Origin: Candidatus Rifleibacteriota bacterium
GTDB taxonomy: Bacteria > Muiribacteriota > Ozemobacteria > Ozemobacterales > Ozemobacteraceae
Direction of reading: 5' to 3'
DNA length: 64,000 nt
NCBI GenBank assembly: GCA_015232575.1
Contig: JADFZL010000001.1
Coordinates: 620,001-684,000, forward strand
Shown: positions 54,258 through 63,257 of the stretch, one piece after another
Numbering within the stretch: position 1 is the first letter of the stretch
Layout: the number at the start of each line of letters is the position of its first letter
Notes under the pieces: model-generated
Told to the model about the DNA's origin: nothing
What the model saw: only the letters and a program-made list of their open reading frames with translations
Database searches by the model: none
Translations under genes and position numbers: made by a program

Positions 54258-54434
54258 CTATCTAGCGGCAGTGTTTGCACTGTCAAGCTTGGTGCTGATG
54301 GTATCGAACATCTGGCTGATGCTTCCACCTGATGCTGTCAAAGCTGCAATAGCTACGACTGCGATGAGACCAATAATGAGAGCGTACTCGACAAGGCCTT
54401 GTCCTTTTTCTTCGCGGATGAATTTGTTAATCAT
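54258..54434 (-). CDS. Flp-type pilin, copy 1
   Basis: A 58-residue prepilin almost identical to copy 2. The Flp marks are KGQGLVEYALIIG and the conserved ASGGSISQMF after the hydrophobic segment. GGAGG lies 9 bases before the ATG at 54434. A sigma54-type promoter lies 51-66 bases upstream. The secretion machinery (TadA-G, RcpA) is not in the window, except a TadZ-like gene at 56743. Confidence 0.92.
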   Translation of the reverse strand: MINKFIREEKGQGLVEYALIIGLIAVVAIAALTASGGSISQMFDTISTKLDSANTAAR

Positions 54435-54484
54435 TGATGTATTCCTCCATTTTTATTTTCCCTTTCGGGTTACAATAACTATAT

Positions 54485-54500
54485 TGCAAGTGACGTACCA
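54485..54500 (-). promoter_or_regulatory. Sigma54 promoter for the pilin genes
   Basis: Read on the minus strand: TGGTACG, four bases, TTGCA, close to the TGGCACG-N4-TTGCA consensus with GG and GC exactly 10 bases apart. It sits just 4 bases past the stop of the upstream gene and would start transcription near 54473. Confidence 0.65.
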
Positions 54501-54503
54501 AGT

Positions 54504-55991
54504 TCAATATATTTTTTCATAAAAATTTCCAGCCACACATCCTGCTACTTTTTTCCAACTCGAAGAACCAGCGAAAAAGTTGTCATATCCAGACTTTGGA
54601 ACAGTAAGAGCGTAAAAAAAGCTATATTTTTCGTCCCATTTTTTTATCAGCAAATGATTTGTTTTAGCTTCGTCAAAATCGTTCAGAATGTCACCGTGAA
54701 GTTCGCAACGGTCATCAATAAAGACTTTGAAGCCTGGAACCTGATGGATTAGAAATCCGCCGAAATTCATTTCATTAAAAACTGCCACACCCTTTTTATC
54801 AGCATGCTTCGAGGAAAATTTCCCCATCTCAGAAATGATCTCAACAGGCCATATCTTTCCTGATGGCGAAGCCCAGTTTCTTCCTGCAAGCGGCATTTCA
54901 TACCCGGAATACTGTAAAATGAGACAGATACAAAAAAATATTACAGGGACAACAGTTGAAAGTTTCATTTTTGCAGGTGATTCATTCATTTTGAACGTTA
55001 AAAAGCCTTTTGTACCAAGCCATTTGACCCATGCAATATCACTATAAAAATGAGGTAAAACTACCACGGCATATGTGGCAAAAATAGGAGCATGTCTTAT
55101 ACGACCAATCGCAAGAAGGAACCAGACAACTGGTAACAGGTAAATAACCCTCATTTTGTTGAGCGGAACAGCGACAACTGCCAGAAGGTACAACACTCCG
55201 GCCGCGATACTCAACCATCCCCACCATAACTTGTAAGCAGGGAGATGCTCAATTATCTTTTCGCCCACAGCTGGATTGGTCATTATGTTTGTCCAGGTTT
55301 TAAATAATTCAAGCCCGTAAGGATTAAGAAAACAGACAGCCACACACGCGGCCAGACAAAGAACGCCTTTCGTCAAGTCTTTATTAGATGAAACTGGCGA
55401 TTTAAATCCAGCAATTGAAAAAACTCGCCATAAAATAATCAGAAAAAGCATGGATAGAAAACATGATAAAACGCCACCATGCAAGTTAGCCCAGAGCATG
55501 CATACAGGTATCAAGGCGAAAAGATATGATAGACTATGCATTTTTTCTGAGTGCAAAAATATTTTTGCCGCAATAAACGTGAAAAAGATCGTGAACAGAT
55601 GTGGACGAATAAGAAAATGGTGTGTAGTTGCCCCGAGAGCCAGGCACATTATCAATAGAACCAACAGGACATGAACGCCTGAATTCAATAGGGAAATTGC
55701 CATCATTGCAAAAATATATGAAAGCAGAATTACAGCCGCAGAGAACTGCGAATCCCAGCCTCCTATACGGTACAACACGCTCATGATGCACTCTCCAAGC
55801 CATTGTTGAGCAATCCATGGACTACCGGCTCTTGAGCAGGTAAACTCATCCGTTACCGGAAATTGAGATGTCCTGATTATTCGATTTCCTACTTCAGTGT
55901 GGAAGAAAGTACCAGGATCATTAAAAGCGGAATGTCTGTTCGCAATTGAAAAAAGACAAAAGAAACAGAAAAAGACAACAATACCTTTCAT
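54504..55991 (-). CDS. Polytopic membrane protein, GT-C-like
   Basis: A 495-residue protein with about 11 helices and a soluble C-terminal domain. The first loop has DPGTFFHTEVGNRIIRTSQF with an acidic residue at the GT-C catalytic position, and the C-terminal part has the motif VFNEMNFGGFLIHQVPG and FIDDRCELHG, seen in uncharacterised glycosyltransferase-like proteins. It lies directly upstream of the pilins on the same strand. Possible role: pilin or surface glycosylation. Function inferred. Confidence 0.65.
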   Translation of the reverse strand: MKGIVVFFCFFCLFSIANRHSAFNDPGTFFHTEVGNRIIRTSQFPVTDEFTCSRAGSPWIAQQWLGECIMSVLYRIGGWDSQFSAAVILLSYIFAMMAISLLNSGVHVLLVLLIMCLALGATTHHFLIRPHLFTIFFTFIAAKIFLHSEKMHSLSYLFALIPVCMLWANLHGGVLSCFLSMLFLIILWRVFSIAGFKSPVSSNKDLTKGVLCLAACVAVCFLNPYGLELFKTWTNIMTNPAVGEKIIEHLPAYKLWWGWLSIAAGVLYLLAVVAVPLNKMRVIYLLPVVWFLLAIGRIRHAPIFATYAVVVLPHFYSDIAWVKWLGTKGFLTFKMNESPAKMKLSTVVPVIFFCICLILQYSGYEMPLAGRNWASPSGKIWPVEIISEMGKFSSKHADKKGVAVFNEMNFGGFLIHQVPGFKVFIDDRCELHGDILNDFDEAKTNHLLIKKWDEKYSFFYALTVPKSGYDNFFAGSSSWKKVAGCVAGNFYEKIY

Positions 55992-56324
55992 GACTGGTTC
56001 CTTAATTTCTATTCCCTCTAATTGAGTAGCAACAACTTTTGCTTGTTTTTATGCTCAAATGTCATAAAATAAAGAATGTTGATTTATTAATAGCCGTGCA
56101 TTATACTATAAAATTGTGTTTTATTTCAAAGGATATTAATCAGAAAGAGCAAAAGAGAGCTTTATTATTAATCTTTGATTTACTATGCCTGGCATAAGGA
56201 ATGGAAATCATCCCAAAAATTATCGCTGTATGACTTTTTCGAATAAATCTCAATCAAAATAAATATGCTATATTTAATCTGACTCTGGTCAATTATATAA
56301 AATAAATTCTTTCGGAGAAACGAA
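55992..56324. other. Divergent intergenic region, AT-rich
   Basis: 333 bases with no gene. It separates the minus-strand GT-C-like gene from the plus-strand STAS gene and contains a good plus-strand promoter at 56079-56107. Nothing else recognised. Confidence 0.5.
56079..56107 (+). promoter_or_regulatory. Predicted sigma70 promoter for the STAS gene
   Basis: TTGATT at 56079-56084 and TATACT at 56102-56107 are 17 bases apart. The leader to the STAS ATG would be about 210 bases, long enough for further control. Confidence 0.48.
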
Positions 56325-56675
56325 ATGAAGTTTAATGTTAGAAAAGAAGGGAAAATCTCAATTGTAGCCCTTTCAGATCAGGTAAATGCTTCCAATTCAA
56401 TTGAGCTGACAAAAATATTGAAAAATGAAATTAGCGAAGGATGCAAATTCATTGTTCTTGATTTTTCAAAAACCACTTTAATAGACAGCTCAGGCATTTC
56501 AGCTATTTTAGTAGCTCAAAACAAAATTTCCCCTGTTGAGGGGAAAATCCTGATCTCAGGCTGCTCTAATTCTATTATGAAAATCTTTATTCTAATTGGC
56601 TTTAAAAATGTTTTTGACTTCTTTACAACTGTGCCAGAGGCTTTAAGTTCCATTTCTCCAGAACACTTGAAATAA
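56325..56675 (+). CDS. STAS-domain anti-sigma factor antagonist
   Basis: A 116-residue cytosolic protein with a single STAS domain, the SpoIIAA/RsbV type. The phosphorylation motif is LIDSSGI (Asp54, Ser55, Ser56). Such proteins bind anti-sigma kinases when unphosphorylated. CGGAG lies upstream of the ATG. No anti-sigma kinase or phosphatase is nearby. It may act with the next gene, 67 bases on, in control of pili or surface attachment. Confidence 0.9.
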   Translation: MKFNVRKEGKISIVALSDQVNASNSIELTKILKNEISEGCKFIVLDFSKTTLIDSSGISAILVAQNKISPVEGKILISGCSNSIMKIFILIGFKNVFDFFTTVPEALSSISPEHLK

Positions 56676-56742
56676 AGTATAACTGCCTGGAATTATTAAT
56701 TCAGCACTTTCTTGAAGTAATATTATTATAAGGACTAAAAAC

Positions 56743-57930
56743 ATGTTTTCAATAAAAGGTTTAAGTCATGCAGATCTTGAGATAATTAAAAAGAATCTAG
56801 TAAAAAGAAACCTCGCCAGAAATGAAGTTCTTTACGAAAGCAGCAGACCTGCCCACAGCATGTTTTTTCTGGAAAGCGGTTCAATAAAGATAATTGAAAG
56901 AACTGCTGTTGACGGTTCAGATGACCAAATCCAGAAAGTCGTCAAACCTGGCGGATATTGTGGCGAAGAAGCCTTGCTTTCAGAGGTTCCAATTTATTTT
57001 TCAACAGCAGTTTCACTTGAAGAGTCTGAAATTTTCATACTTTCCAAAGAAAGCCTGCAGAAGATAATGGCCAACTCAATGAATGCCGGAACAAAAATTC
57101 TTCTCAGCATCAGCAAAGATTATCGTCAGGCAATTATTTCGACTGATCAGACTGCAAAAACGATTGTATTTTATTCACCCAAAGACGGCAGCGGCAGAAC
57201 AACAATAGCAGCCAACACAGCAGCTCTTTTTGCCAAATCAGGGAAAAAAGTGTTGCTGTTTGATGCCGACTTCCAATTTGGGAATCTCCATATCCTCCTC
57301 GGTCTGACCCAAAATCCGAATATTGCACGACTTGTCACAATGGAACCACTTCTAACCTATGACAGAATCAAGCATTATCTACTGCATTCCAGTGGAGTAG
57401 ACCTTCTTGCCTGTCCTCACCTTCCGCAGGAATCTGAGATAATTGGAAGACAGACAGTAACACAAATACTTCAGGAAGTCAGCAGAAAATATGACTATAT
57501 AATTATTGATTCCAAGTCTTCTCTTGATGAACAGACACTTCTGTTTTGGGATCGGGCAGATACTCTTGTACTGGTTGCAAAGACAGATTTTACGTCTCTA
57601 ACCAGTATTATGTCACTTTTTAAGGTTTTTTCACGTCTTGATTACCACAGCGACAAGTTCTATATGCTGCTTAACCGTTTTGAACCCACTGGTACGGAAT
57701 ATTTATCGGAATTCAGCAAAATTGCGCCTTACGATACAGCTACCATCTGTAATGATTTCAAAACAACAAGCAAATACGAAGTTAAAGGAATCCCATTCGC
57801 TGTTGACAATCCTCTGCTTCCAATATCACAAGATATTACAAAATTTGCCAATAATCTTATGGGAGTAAAGCATCAGGGGATTGAAAAAGATGGTGGAATA
57901 TTTTCAAAAATCAAATCATTTTTTGGCTAA
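56743..57930 (+). CDS. Cyclic-nucleotide-binding domain fused to TadZ/CpaE-like ATPase
   Basis: A 395-residue protein. Residues 1 to about 125 form a cNMP-binding beta-roll (FFLESGSIKII, GGYCGEEALL). Residues about 138-375 are a MinD/ParA-like domain of the TadZ/CpaE group, which places the Tad pilus at the pole. The P-loop reads KDGSGRTT with Arg152 where ParA proteins have Lys; DADFQFGNLHILLG and YDYIIIDSKS follow. The tail is GIFSKIKSFFG, a likely amphipathic membrane helix. I infer that a cyclic nucleotide, or a degenerate form of that site, controls pilus positioning. Flp pilins are encoded 2.3 kb away. Confidence 0.85.
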   Translation: MFSIKGLSHADLEIIKKNLVKRNLARNEVLYESSRPAHSMFFLESGSIKIIERTAVDGSDDQIQKVVKPGGYCGEEALLSEVPIYFSTAVSLEESEIFILSKESLQKIMANSMNAGTKILLSISKDYRQAIISTDQTAKTIVFYSPKDGSGRTTIAANTAALFAKSGKKVLLFDADFQFGNLHILLGLTQNPNIARLVTMEPLLTYDRIKHYLLHSSGVDLLACPHLPQESEIIGRQTVTQILQEVSRKYDYIIIDSKSSLDEQTLLFWDRADTLVLVAKTDFTSLTSIMSLFKVFSRLDYHSDKFYMLLNRFEPTGTEYLSEFSKIAPYDTATICNDFKTTSKYEVKGIPFAVDNPLLPISQDITKFANNLMGVKHQGIEKDGGIFSKIKSFFG

Positions 57931-57982
57931 AATCGGCAGTATATGAAAATATCCGATCGGTAATGCGGAAATGCTTGATCCA

Positions 57983-58012
57983 TTGTCATCTCGACCAAAG
58001 GTAGAGATCTCC
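57983..58012. repeat. Dispersed repeat copy
   Basis: TGTCATCTCGACCAAAGGTA followed by GAGATCTCC, a variant of the unit at 37094 and 34542. Intergenic. Confidence 0.5.
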
Positions 58013-58190
58013 TCTAAGTGTTGGCAGGCAAAACACCAGGAACTTGTCCTGAATTATTGAGCAGTTACAGAATTTCAGCAGATTTGCAGTAGTGTCCTAA
58101 AACCTGTAATTTTGATGGATTGTAATAAAATGCAGATTATCCTCAGCCGTTAATTCAACTGAATAATCAAACGATAACATTGGAGAAATC

Positions 58191-59594
58191 ATGCCTGAAA
58201 TCATAGTAAAATTTATCTACTCATTCTGGGAAGTCTTTGGACAAATGGCCCCCTACCTTCTTTTCGGCTTCATTATTGCCGGAATTCTTTCAGAAATACT
58301 TTCTCCTGAATGGGTGGAAAAGCATCTTGGAGGAAAAGGTTTCTGGCCAATATTCAAAAGTTCGATGTTTGGTATTCCCCTGCCGCTATGTTCATGCGGA
58401 GTAGTTCCAGTAGCAGCTTCAATATACAGAAATGGAGCAAGCCGTGGAGCAACAGCATCATTCCTTCTTTCGACCCCTGAAATTGGTATAGATTCAATGC
58501 TGGCAACCTACTCTCTCCTTGGAATTGTTATAGCTGTCTACCGACCATTAGTCGCATTTTTCATGGGAATTACCGGTGGCCTTCTGGTCGATTTTTTTGA
58601 CGATAAACTCAATGAAAATAATGATAAAGAAAAGCATGGCAAATCAATTGAGAAAATTGATCTTAAAAATGATGCAGAAATGGCACATGACCATAAAACT
58701 GACTGTGGAACCTGCAAAGATGAACCTGAAAATGAAAAACAGTACGGTGAAACAACCGTAATTGATAAGCTTAAAAGAGCTATTTGGTATGGTTTATACA
58801 CTCTTCCAAAGGATCTATCGACTTCTCTGCTGATCGGTATCGTTATCGCAGCCTTGATCTCAACTTTTGTTCAGGCAAATGCCTTTCGTGACTATCTGGG
58901 CGGCGGTTTTTCATCAATGCTGATCATGCTGATAATCGGAATTCCAATTTATGTCTGTTCAACATCATCTATTCCAATGGCACTCGGATTCATGCACCTT
59001 GGCGCTTCTCCGGGCGCAGCACTGGTTTTTCTGATAAGCGGTCCGGCAACCAATGGTGCTTCAATAATGGTCGTATTTAAAATGTTTGGACGTCGTCTCG
59101 CAACCGTTTATCTGCTGACTATTGCTGTAAGCTCCATACTGGCAGGATATTCGCTCGATATTCTTTTTGCAGGACTTCAGATGAGAGGATACTCTACGGA
59201 AGAGCTGTGCCATTCCGGTGCACATAGCGGTGGAATAATCGGTAATATTTCCGCTGTTTTTCTCCTTTTTCTGCTTATTTTTGCAAAATATTATAAATCT
59301 GCTCAACCAAAAGAAGATTCCGCAGAAAAAGCCTGCAAATGCACATCTTCCGAAAACTCATTGCACGCAAATGAAAAAACTATTATAACACTTAATATTA
59401 CTGGAATGTCATGCCAGCATTGTGCAAACACGGTATCAAACGCTCTTAATAGTATTGCCGGAGTTAAAAATGTAACCGTTGATGTCAAAAAGGGCATCTC
59501 AGTAGTCACCGGAAGCAATATTTCCGAAAGTATTCTTGTTGAAACCGTTGAAGGACTCGGCTATTCATGCACTATTTCCCCCCATCCCAGCTGA
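58191..59594 (+). CDS. SO_0444-type metal efflux permease with C-terminal HMA domain
   Basis: A 467-residue inner-membrane permease of the DUF318/ArsP-like group (SO_0444 family, Cu/Zn efflux). Helices at about 15-35, 50-75, 95-125, then a His/Cys-containing cytosolic loop (about 140-190: HDHKTDCGTCKDE), then more helices. Signatures are PLPLCSCGVVPVA (about 62-74), STPEIGIDSM, CSTSSIPMALGFM and GPATNGASI. The last 70 residues are a heavy-metal-associated domain with GMSCQHC (Cys408, Cys411). Likely exports a soft metal. Monocistronic. Confidence 0.9.
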   Translation: MPEIIVKFIYSFWEVFGQMAPYLLFGFIIAGILSEILSPEWVEKHLGGKGFWPIFKSSMFGIPLPLCSCGVVPVAASIYRNGASRGATASFLLSTPEIGIDSMLATYSLLGIVIAVYRPLVAFFMGITGGLLVDFFDDKLNENNDKEKHGKSIEKIDLKNDAEMAHDHKTDCGTCKDEPENEKQYGETTVIDKLKRAIWYGLYTLPKDLSTSLLIGIVIAALISTFVQANAFRDYLGGGFSSMLIMLIIGIPIYVCSTSSIPMALGFMHLGASPGAALVFLISGPATNGASIMVVFKMFGRRLATVYLLTIAVSSILAGYSLDILFAGLQMRGYSTEELCHSGAHSGGIIGNISAVFLLFLLIFAKYYKSAQPKEDSAEKACKCTSSENSLHANEKTIITLNITGMSCQHCANTVSNALNSIAGVKNVTVDVKKGISVVTGSNISESILVETVEGLGYSCTISPHPS

Positions 59595-59848
59595 CGGCAG
59601 TTGATTTTCATAAAGTCTTAATTATTATACGATTTTGCGAAAACTGCGGAAGTCCACGATACGAGGACAAAAATAAATTGAGTGAAATATTGAAGTCATG
59701 GGCATATTCGCACGAATTGTTGAGAAGATACTAAAAAATTTACATTTTTTTAAAAAAAATGTTGCAAAAGATATTTTGGAATTATAACCTATGGTAGTAA
59801 TTAACCTTTGAAATTAACTATTGAAATAAATCATCAGGGGAAAGCGAC

Positions 59849-61894
59849 ATGGCAAAAACTCTAACCGAATACATGCACGAACTCAAGGCAGGAAAACACC
59901 GTTTTGAAAACGTTTTCAGGGCTGTTTCCAGAATGATTCTTGACGATCCTTCGAAAATTGAAAAACTTACCATAAACGGAAAATCAACTTTCGACTACAA
60001 GATTTTCAGGGAAGGTAAAAAACCAGTCATCGGCATGTTTGATCTTATCAACAGTTTTGTATCTTATGTTAAAGATGCTGCTGAGAACGGTTCTTCACGT
60101 GAAATGGCTTTTGTTCTTGTCGGTGAACCCGGCAACGGCAAAACTTTTTTTGTAGATAAAGTTTGTGACCTTTACAGAGAATTTCTCTCAAAAGGCAACA
60201 ACCAGAAATTTACTTTCCAATTTAAAAATCTTGATAAACTTGGAAAATATGGAAAGATTCACTCAATCGAATCGCAGACTTATGAAGATCCTATGATTCT
60301 CGCAATGAATCTCCACCAGGACAGAGATGAAAGTAAAAAATTCATCGCCAGCTTTGGTTTTTCCGAAAAAGAAGTCGATGAATTTTTCCGCTCATACAGG
60401 CCTCTGGGTGCATGTTCTGAATACACTCTGAACGACCTTCGCCTCTTTACCGACAACGACGTTAAGAAAATAATGAATGAATTCGTCGAAGTCATGCCAG
60501 TGCTTCTCACCGGCACTCTCGGAACAATTACCGGTAAGTATCAGGCAAAGGATAAAATAACTTCTTCAGGCGCGGATCTCTGCGGTGAAGAATCAGTTCA
60601 GCGACTGCTCTATCTCTCAGATTCGAACAATCCTTACCGCTATGACCTCAGACGCGGAGTTCTCGCAAGAGTAGCCGGAAGCGGAATTCACTTCAGCGAT
60701 GAGCTTTTCAAAAACAAAACAGACCTTGTTCAGATCTATCTCGGCGTAATCCAGAACCGTGAAATCGAAATTAATGCCTACAAATGGCCCATGGATACCC
60801 TCATTATTGCTACAAGCAATATTGCAGAATATCAGAAGTTCGTTGAAAACAAAGAACAGGCGCCGATTTATGACCGATGTAAAGTTTTCTATGTACCACA
60901 TAACACCGATTACAAACTTCAGAACGTTCTTACCCGCCTCTCAATCGGAAACGAGAAGAAAACCACTATCCTCGGCAAAGACCTGCATGAAGATCCAAAT
61001 CTGAATTTTGCACTTTCTACAGGAATCGTTCTCACACGTCTGCCACAGGATGAAAGACTCACGCCACGCGAAATGCTGCACCTCGCCGCCGGAGAAGTTG
61101 CCGGTGAAAAGAGCATTAAAACACTCGTCGAAATAATAGACGAGTTGAGCAAAAAGCCAAAAATCAAAGACCGCTTTGGACATTCCGGAATCGGTCAGCG
61201 CGGCCTTGGAAGAGCAGTTCAGCAGCTTTTAAGTCTTAACAGCACACACGAAGATGAATGCATGTTTGCTGGAATGGCTTTCGAAAGTATTAAAAGAGAA
61301 ATCTACGACAGCATTACTGATAAGAAAGATCAGGAGTGGTGTCTGAAGGTACTCGAAGTCGCCGAAGGTTTGTACAAGGAAAAAATCAAGACCGAAATTT
61401 TCAACGCATACATGAACGACCCTGAAGCAATTAAAAAAGAAGTAATGAACTACGTAAACATGGTTGTCGTATCGGCTGATAATGTCGGTCCAGACAAGAT
61501 TGTAAGAATCCGCGAAGGAAACATCGAAAAACCTCTCAAGATTGATGAAACTTTCATCAACGGTGTTGAACAGAGACTTGGCTTGAATACCAGAGAAGCA
61601 AAAGAGCAGCACCGCGGACAGATTAGAGCCATGTATGCACGAAGAGTGACTCAGGACCCGAATTACTGCTTCATGGATAACGAAAAACTCAAAAAAGCTG
61701 TAACAGAATACCGCCTCAATACTGACATGTCAGGCGCGGGAAGCCTCGCTGGAGCGCTTGCTAACCCGACCAATGAAGATAATAAAAAACTGTTCGACCG
61801 CCTCTTCGGTGTCATGATTGACAAACTCGGTTACTGCAGAAGTTGCGCAAGAAAGACACTCGAATTCTATTGTAAACCTGACAGCAATAAATAA
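59849..61894 (+). CDS. prkA: PrkA-type serine protein kinase/AAA+ protein
   Basis: A 681-residue cytosolic protein of the PrkA/YeaG family. The N-terminal AAA-like part has the Walker A VLVGEPGNGKT (about 89-99) and YRPLGACSEYTLNDLRLF; DELFKNKTDLVQIYLGVIQ and TLIIATSNIAEY follow. The C-terminal part matches PrkA (YARRVTQDPNYCFMDNEKL). E. coli YeaG is induced by nutrient stress; in Bacillus PrkA affects sporulation. AGGGGAAAG precedes the ATG. First of three genes always found together. Confidence 0.95.
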   Translation: MAKTLTEYMHELKAGKHRFENVFRAVSRMILDDPSKIEKLTINGKSTFDYKIFREGKKPVIGMFDLINSFVSYVKDAAENGSSREMAFVLVGEPGNGKTFFVDKVCDLYREFLSKGNNQKFTFQFKNLDKLGKYGKIHSIESQTYEDPMILAMNLHQDRDESKKFIASFGFSEKEVDEFFRSYRPLGACSEYTLNDLRLFTDNDVKKIMNEFVEVMPVLLTGTLGTITGKYQAKDKITSSGADLCGEESVQRLLYLSDSNNPYRYDLRRGVLARVAGSGIHFSDELFKNKTDLVQIYLGVIQNREIEINAYKWPMDTLIIATSNIAEYQKFVENKEQAPIYDRCKVFYVPHNTDYKLQNVLTRLSIGNEKKTTILGKDLHEDPNLNFALSTGIVLTRLPQDERLTPREMLHLAAGEVAGEKSIKTLVEIIDELSKKPKIKDRFGHSGIGQRGLGRAVQQLLSLNSTHEDECMFAGMAFESIKREIYDSITDKKDQEWCLKVLEVAEGLYKEKIKTEIFNAYMNDPEAIKKEVMNYVNMVVVSADNVGPDKIVRIREGNIEKPLKIDETFINGVEQRLGLNTREAKEQHRGQIRAMYARRVTQDPNYCFMDNEKLKKAVTEYRLNTDMSGAGSLAGALANPTNEDNKKLFDRLFGVMIDKLGYCRSCARKTLEFYCKPDSNK

Positions 61895-61903
61895 GGCTTC
61901 ACG

Positions 61904-63250
61904 ATGAAAACAATCGACCAGGTAAATGTTCTTGAGATGACAAAACTTCTTGATGACCCGGATCTCCCGGCATCAAGAAGAAGGGTCATTTCCGGCGATC
62001 TGGATGGCACTATGAAGTCGTTATCCGCTGAAAAAAGCAGCCAGAAGTCGATTTATGAACACGACGACAGCTTTCTGACCGGACAGCCAGCTTCACCGGT
62101 GGTAGCGCTTCAGACTCTAGATGAGCTTCTCGAAAGAGACGTTCAGAGAGAAAAAGATGGCTTTCCCAAAAAGGTAATTCTGGGAAAAATTGCCAGCCCG
62201 CACGGTCAGAAAGCAGTTATTGTTCCAAGCGTGACCGAAGAAAAATTTTACCACGATAACCGCCCTAAAACACCGGGTCAGGGCGGCGATGAAGGCGGAA
62301 GCGGTGAAGGCGAAGAAGGTGAAATCATCGGACAGGCGCCTGTACGCGAAGATGGCCAGGGTCAAGGCCAGGGCGGACAAGGCGAAGGCGAAAGTCACGA
62401 ACTTGACGATTCAAGAGCTTACGAAATCGGAAAAGCTCTTACCGAAAAATTCCACCTTCCCAACATTCAGGATAAAGGTAAAAAGACTGCGCTTGACCGC
62501 TATACTTATGAACTTACCGACGTCAACAGAAAATTCGGACAGATCCTTGATAAAAAGAGAAGTCTGAAAAATATTCTCAAAACAAACCAGATCCTCGGAA
62601 CGTTTGACCCTGATAACGTAAACTTTGACAATATTATTGTCGGGCCGAATGACCTTCTGTATAGAATTGTGTCTCCTGAAAAGGAATACGAGTCACAGGC
62701 GCTGGTGTTTTTTGTGCGTGATTATTCAGGTTCCATGTATGGCGATGCCACAGAAACTGTTCTTTCGCAGCATGTTCTGATTTACTCGTGGCTTTTGTAC
62801 CAATATCAGGAACGTGTAGAAAAGCGGTTTATACTTCACGATACCGAAGCAAAAGAAGTTGACAGCTTTGTCAAATATTACCGTCTGAATAACGGCGGCG
62901 GAACAAGTATTGCGTCAGCGTACAAGCTGGTAAATCAGATTGTTGAATCTGAGGGACTTGCCAGAGATTATAATATCTACATTTTCCAGGGAACTGACGG
63001 CGACGACTGGGACGAAAAAGGCGAGGCCGCAATTCCGGAAATCGAAAAAATGATGACTTATGTCAACCGAATGGGAATAACAATCGTGAAAAACAGTTAT
63101 TCTTCAAGCTCTCAGACTTATGTTGAGCGCTATATCGAAAGATCCGCACTGCTGACGAAACATCCTGATCTGCTGAGAATGACCACCCTTCAGGGCGGAA
63201 GCAATTCTCAGGATGACCTTATCAAGAGCATCAAAGCTCTTGTAGAGTGA
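61904..63250 (+). CDS. yhbH: YeaH/YhbH family (DUF444) protein
   Basis: A 448-residue cytosolic protein with a C-terminal von Willebrand A-like domain. The metal site DYSGS (Asp273 to Ser277) in FFVRDYSGSMYG is intact and NGGGTSIASAYKL gives the later Thr. Between about 120 and 165 lies a Gly/Glu/Gln-rich spacer. Partner of PrkA and SpoVR in a conserved stress operon; its molecular role is unclear. The start is 9 bases after the prkA stop. It ends 7 bases before the SpoVR start. Confidence 0.95.
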   Translation: MKTIDQVNVLEMTKLLDDPDLPASRRRVISGDLDGTMKSLSAEKSSQKSIYEHDDSFLTGQPASPVVALQTLDELLERDVQREKDGFPKKVILGKIASPHGQKAVIVPSVTEEKFYHDNRPKTPGQGGDEGGSGEGEEGEIIGQAPVREDGQGQGQGGQGEGESHELDDSRAYEIGKALTEKFHLPNIQDKGKKTALDRYTYELTDVNRKFGQILDKKRSLKNILKTNQILGTFDPDNVNFDNIIVGPNDLLYRIVSPEKEYESQALVFFVRDYSGSMYGDATETVLSQHVLIYSWLLYQYQERVEKRFILHDTEAKEVDSFVKYYRLNNGGGTSIASAYKLVNQIVESEGLARDYNIYIFQGTDGDDWDEKGEAAIPEIEKMMTYVNRMGITIVKNSYSSSSQTYVERYIERSALLTKHPDLLRMTTLQGGSNSQDDLIKSIKALVE

Positions 63251-63257
63251 GAATAAC

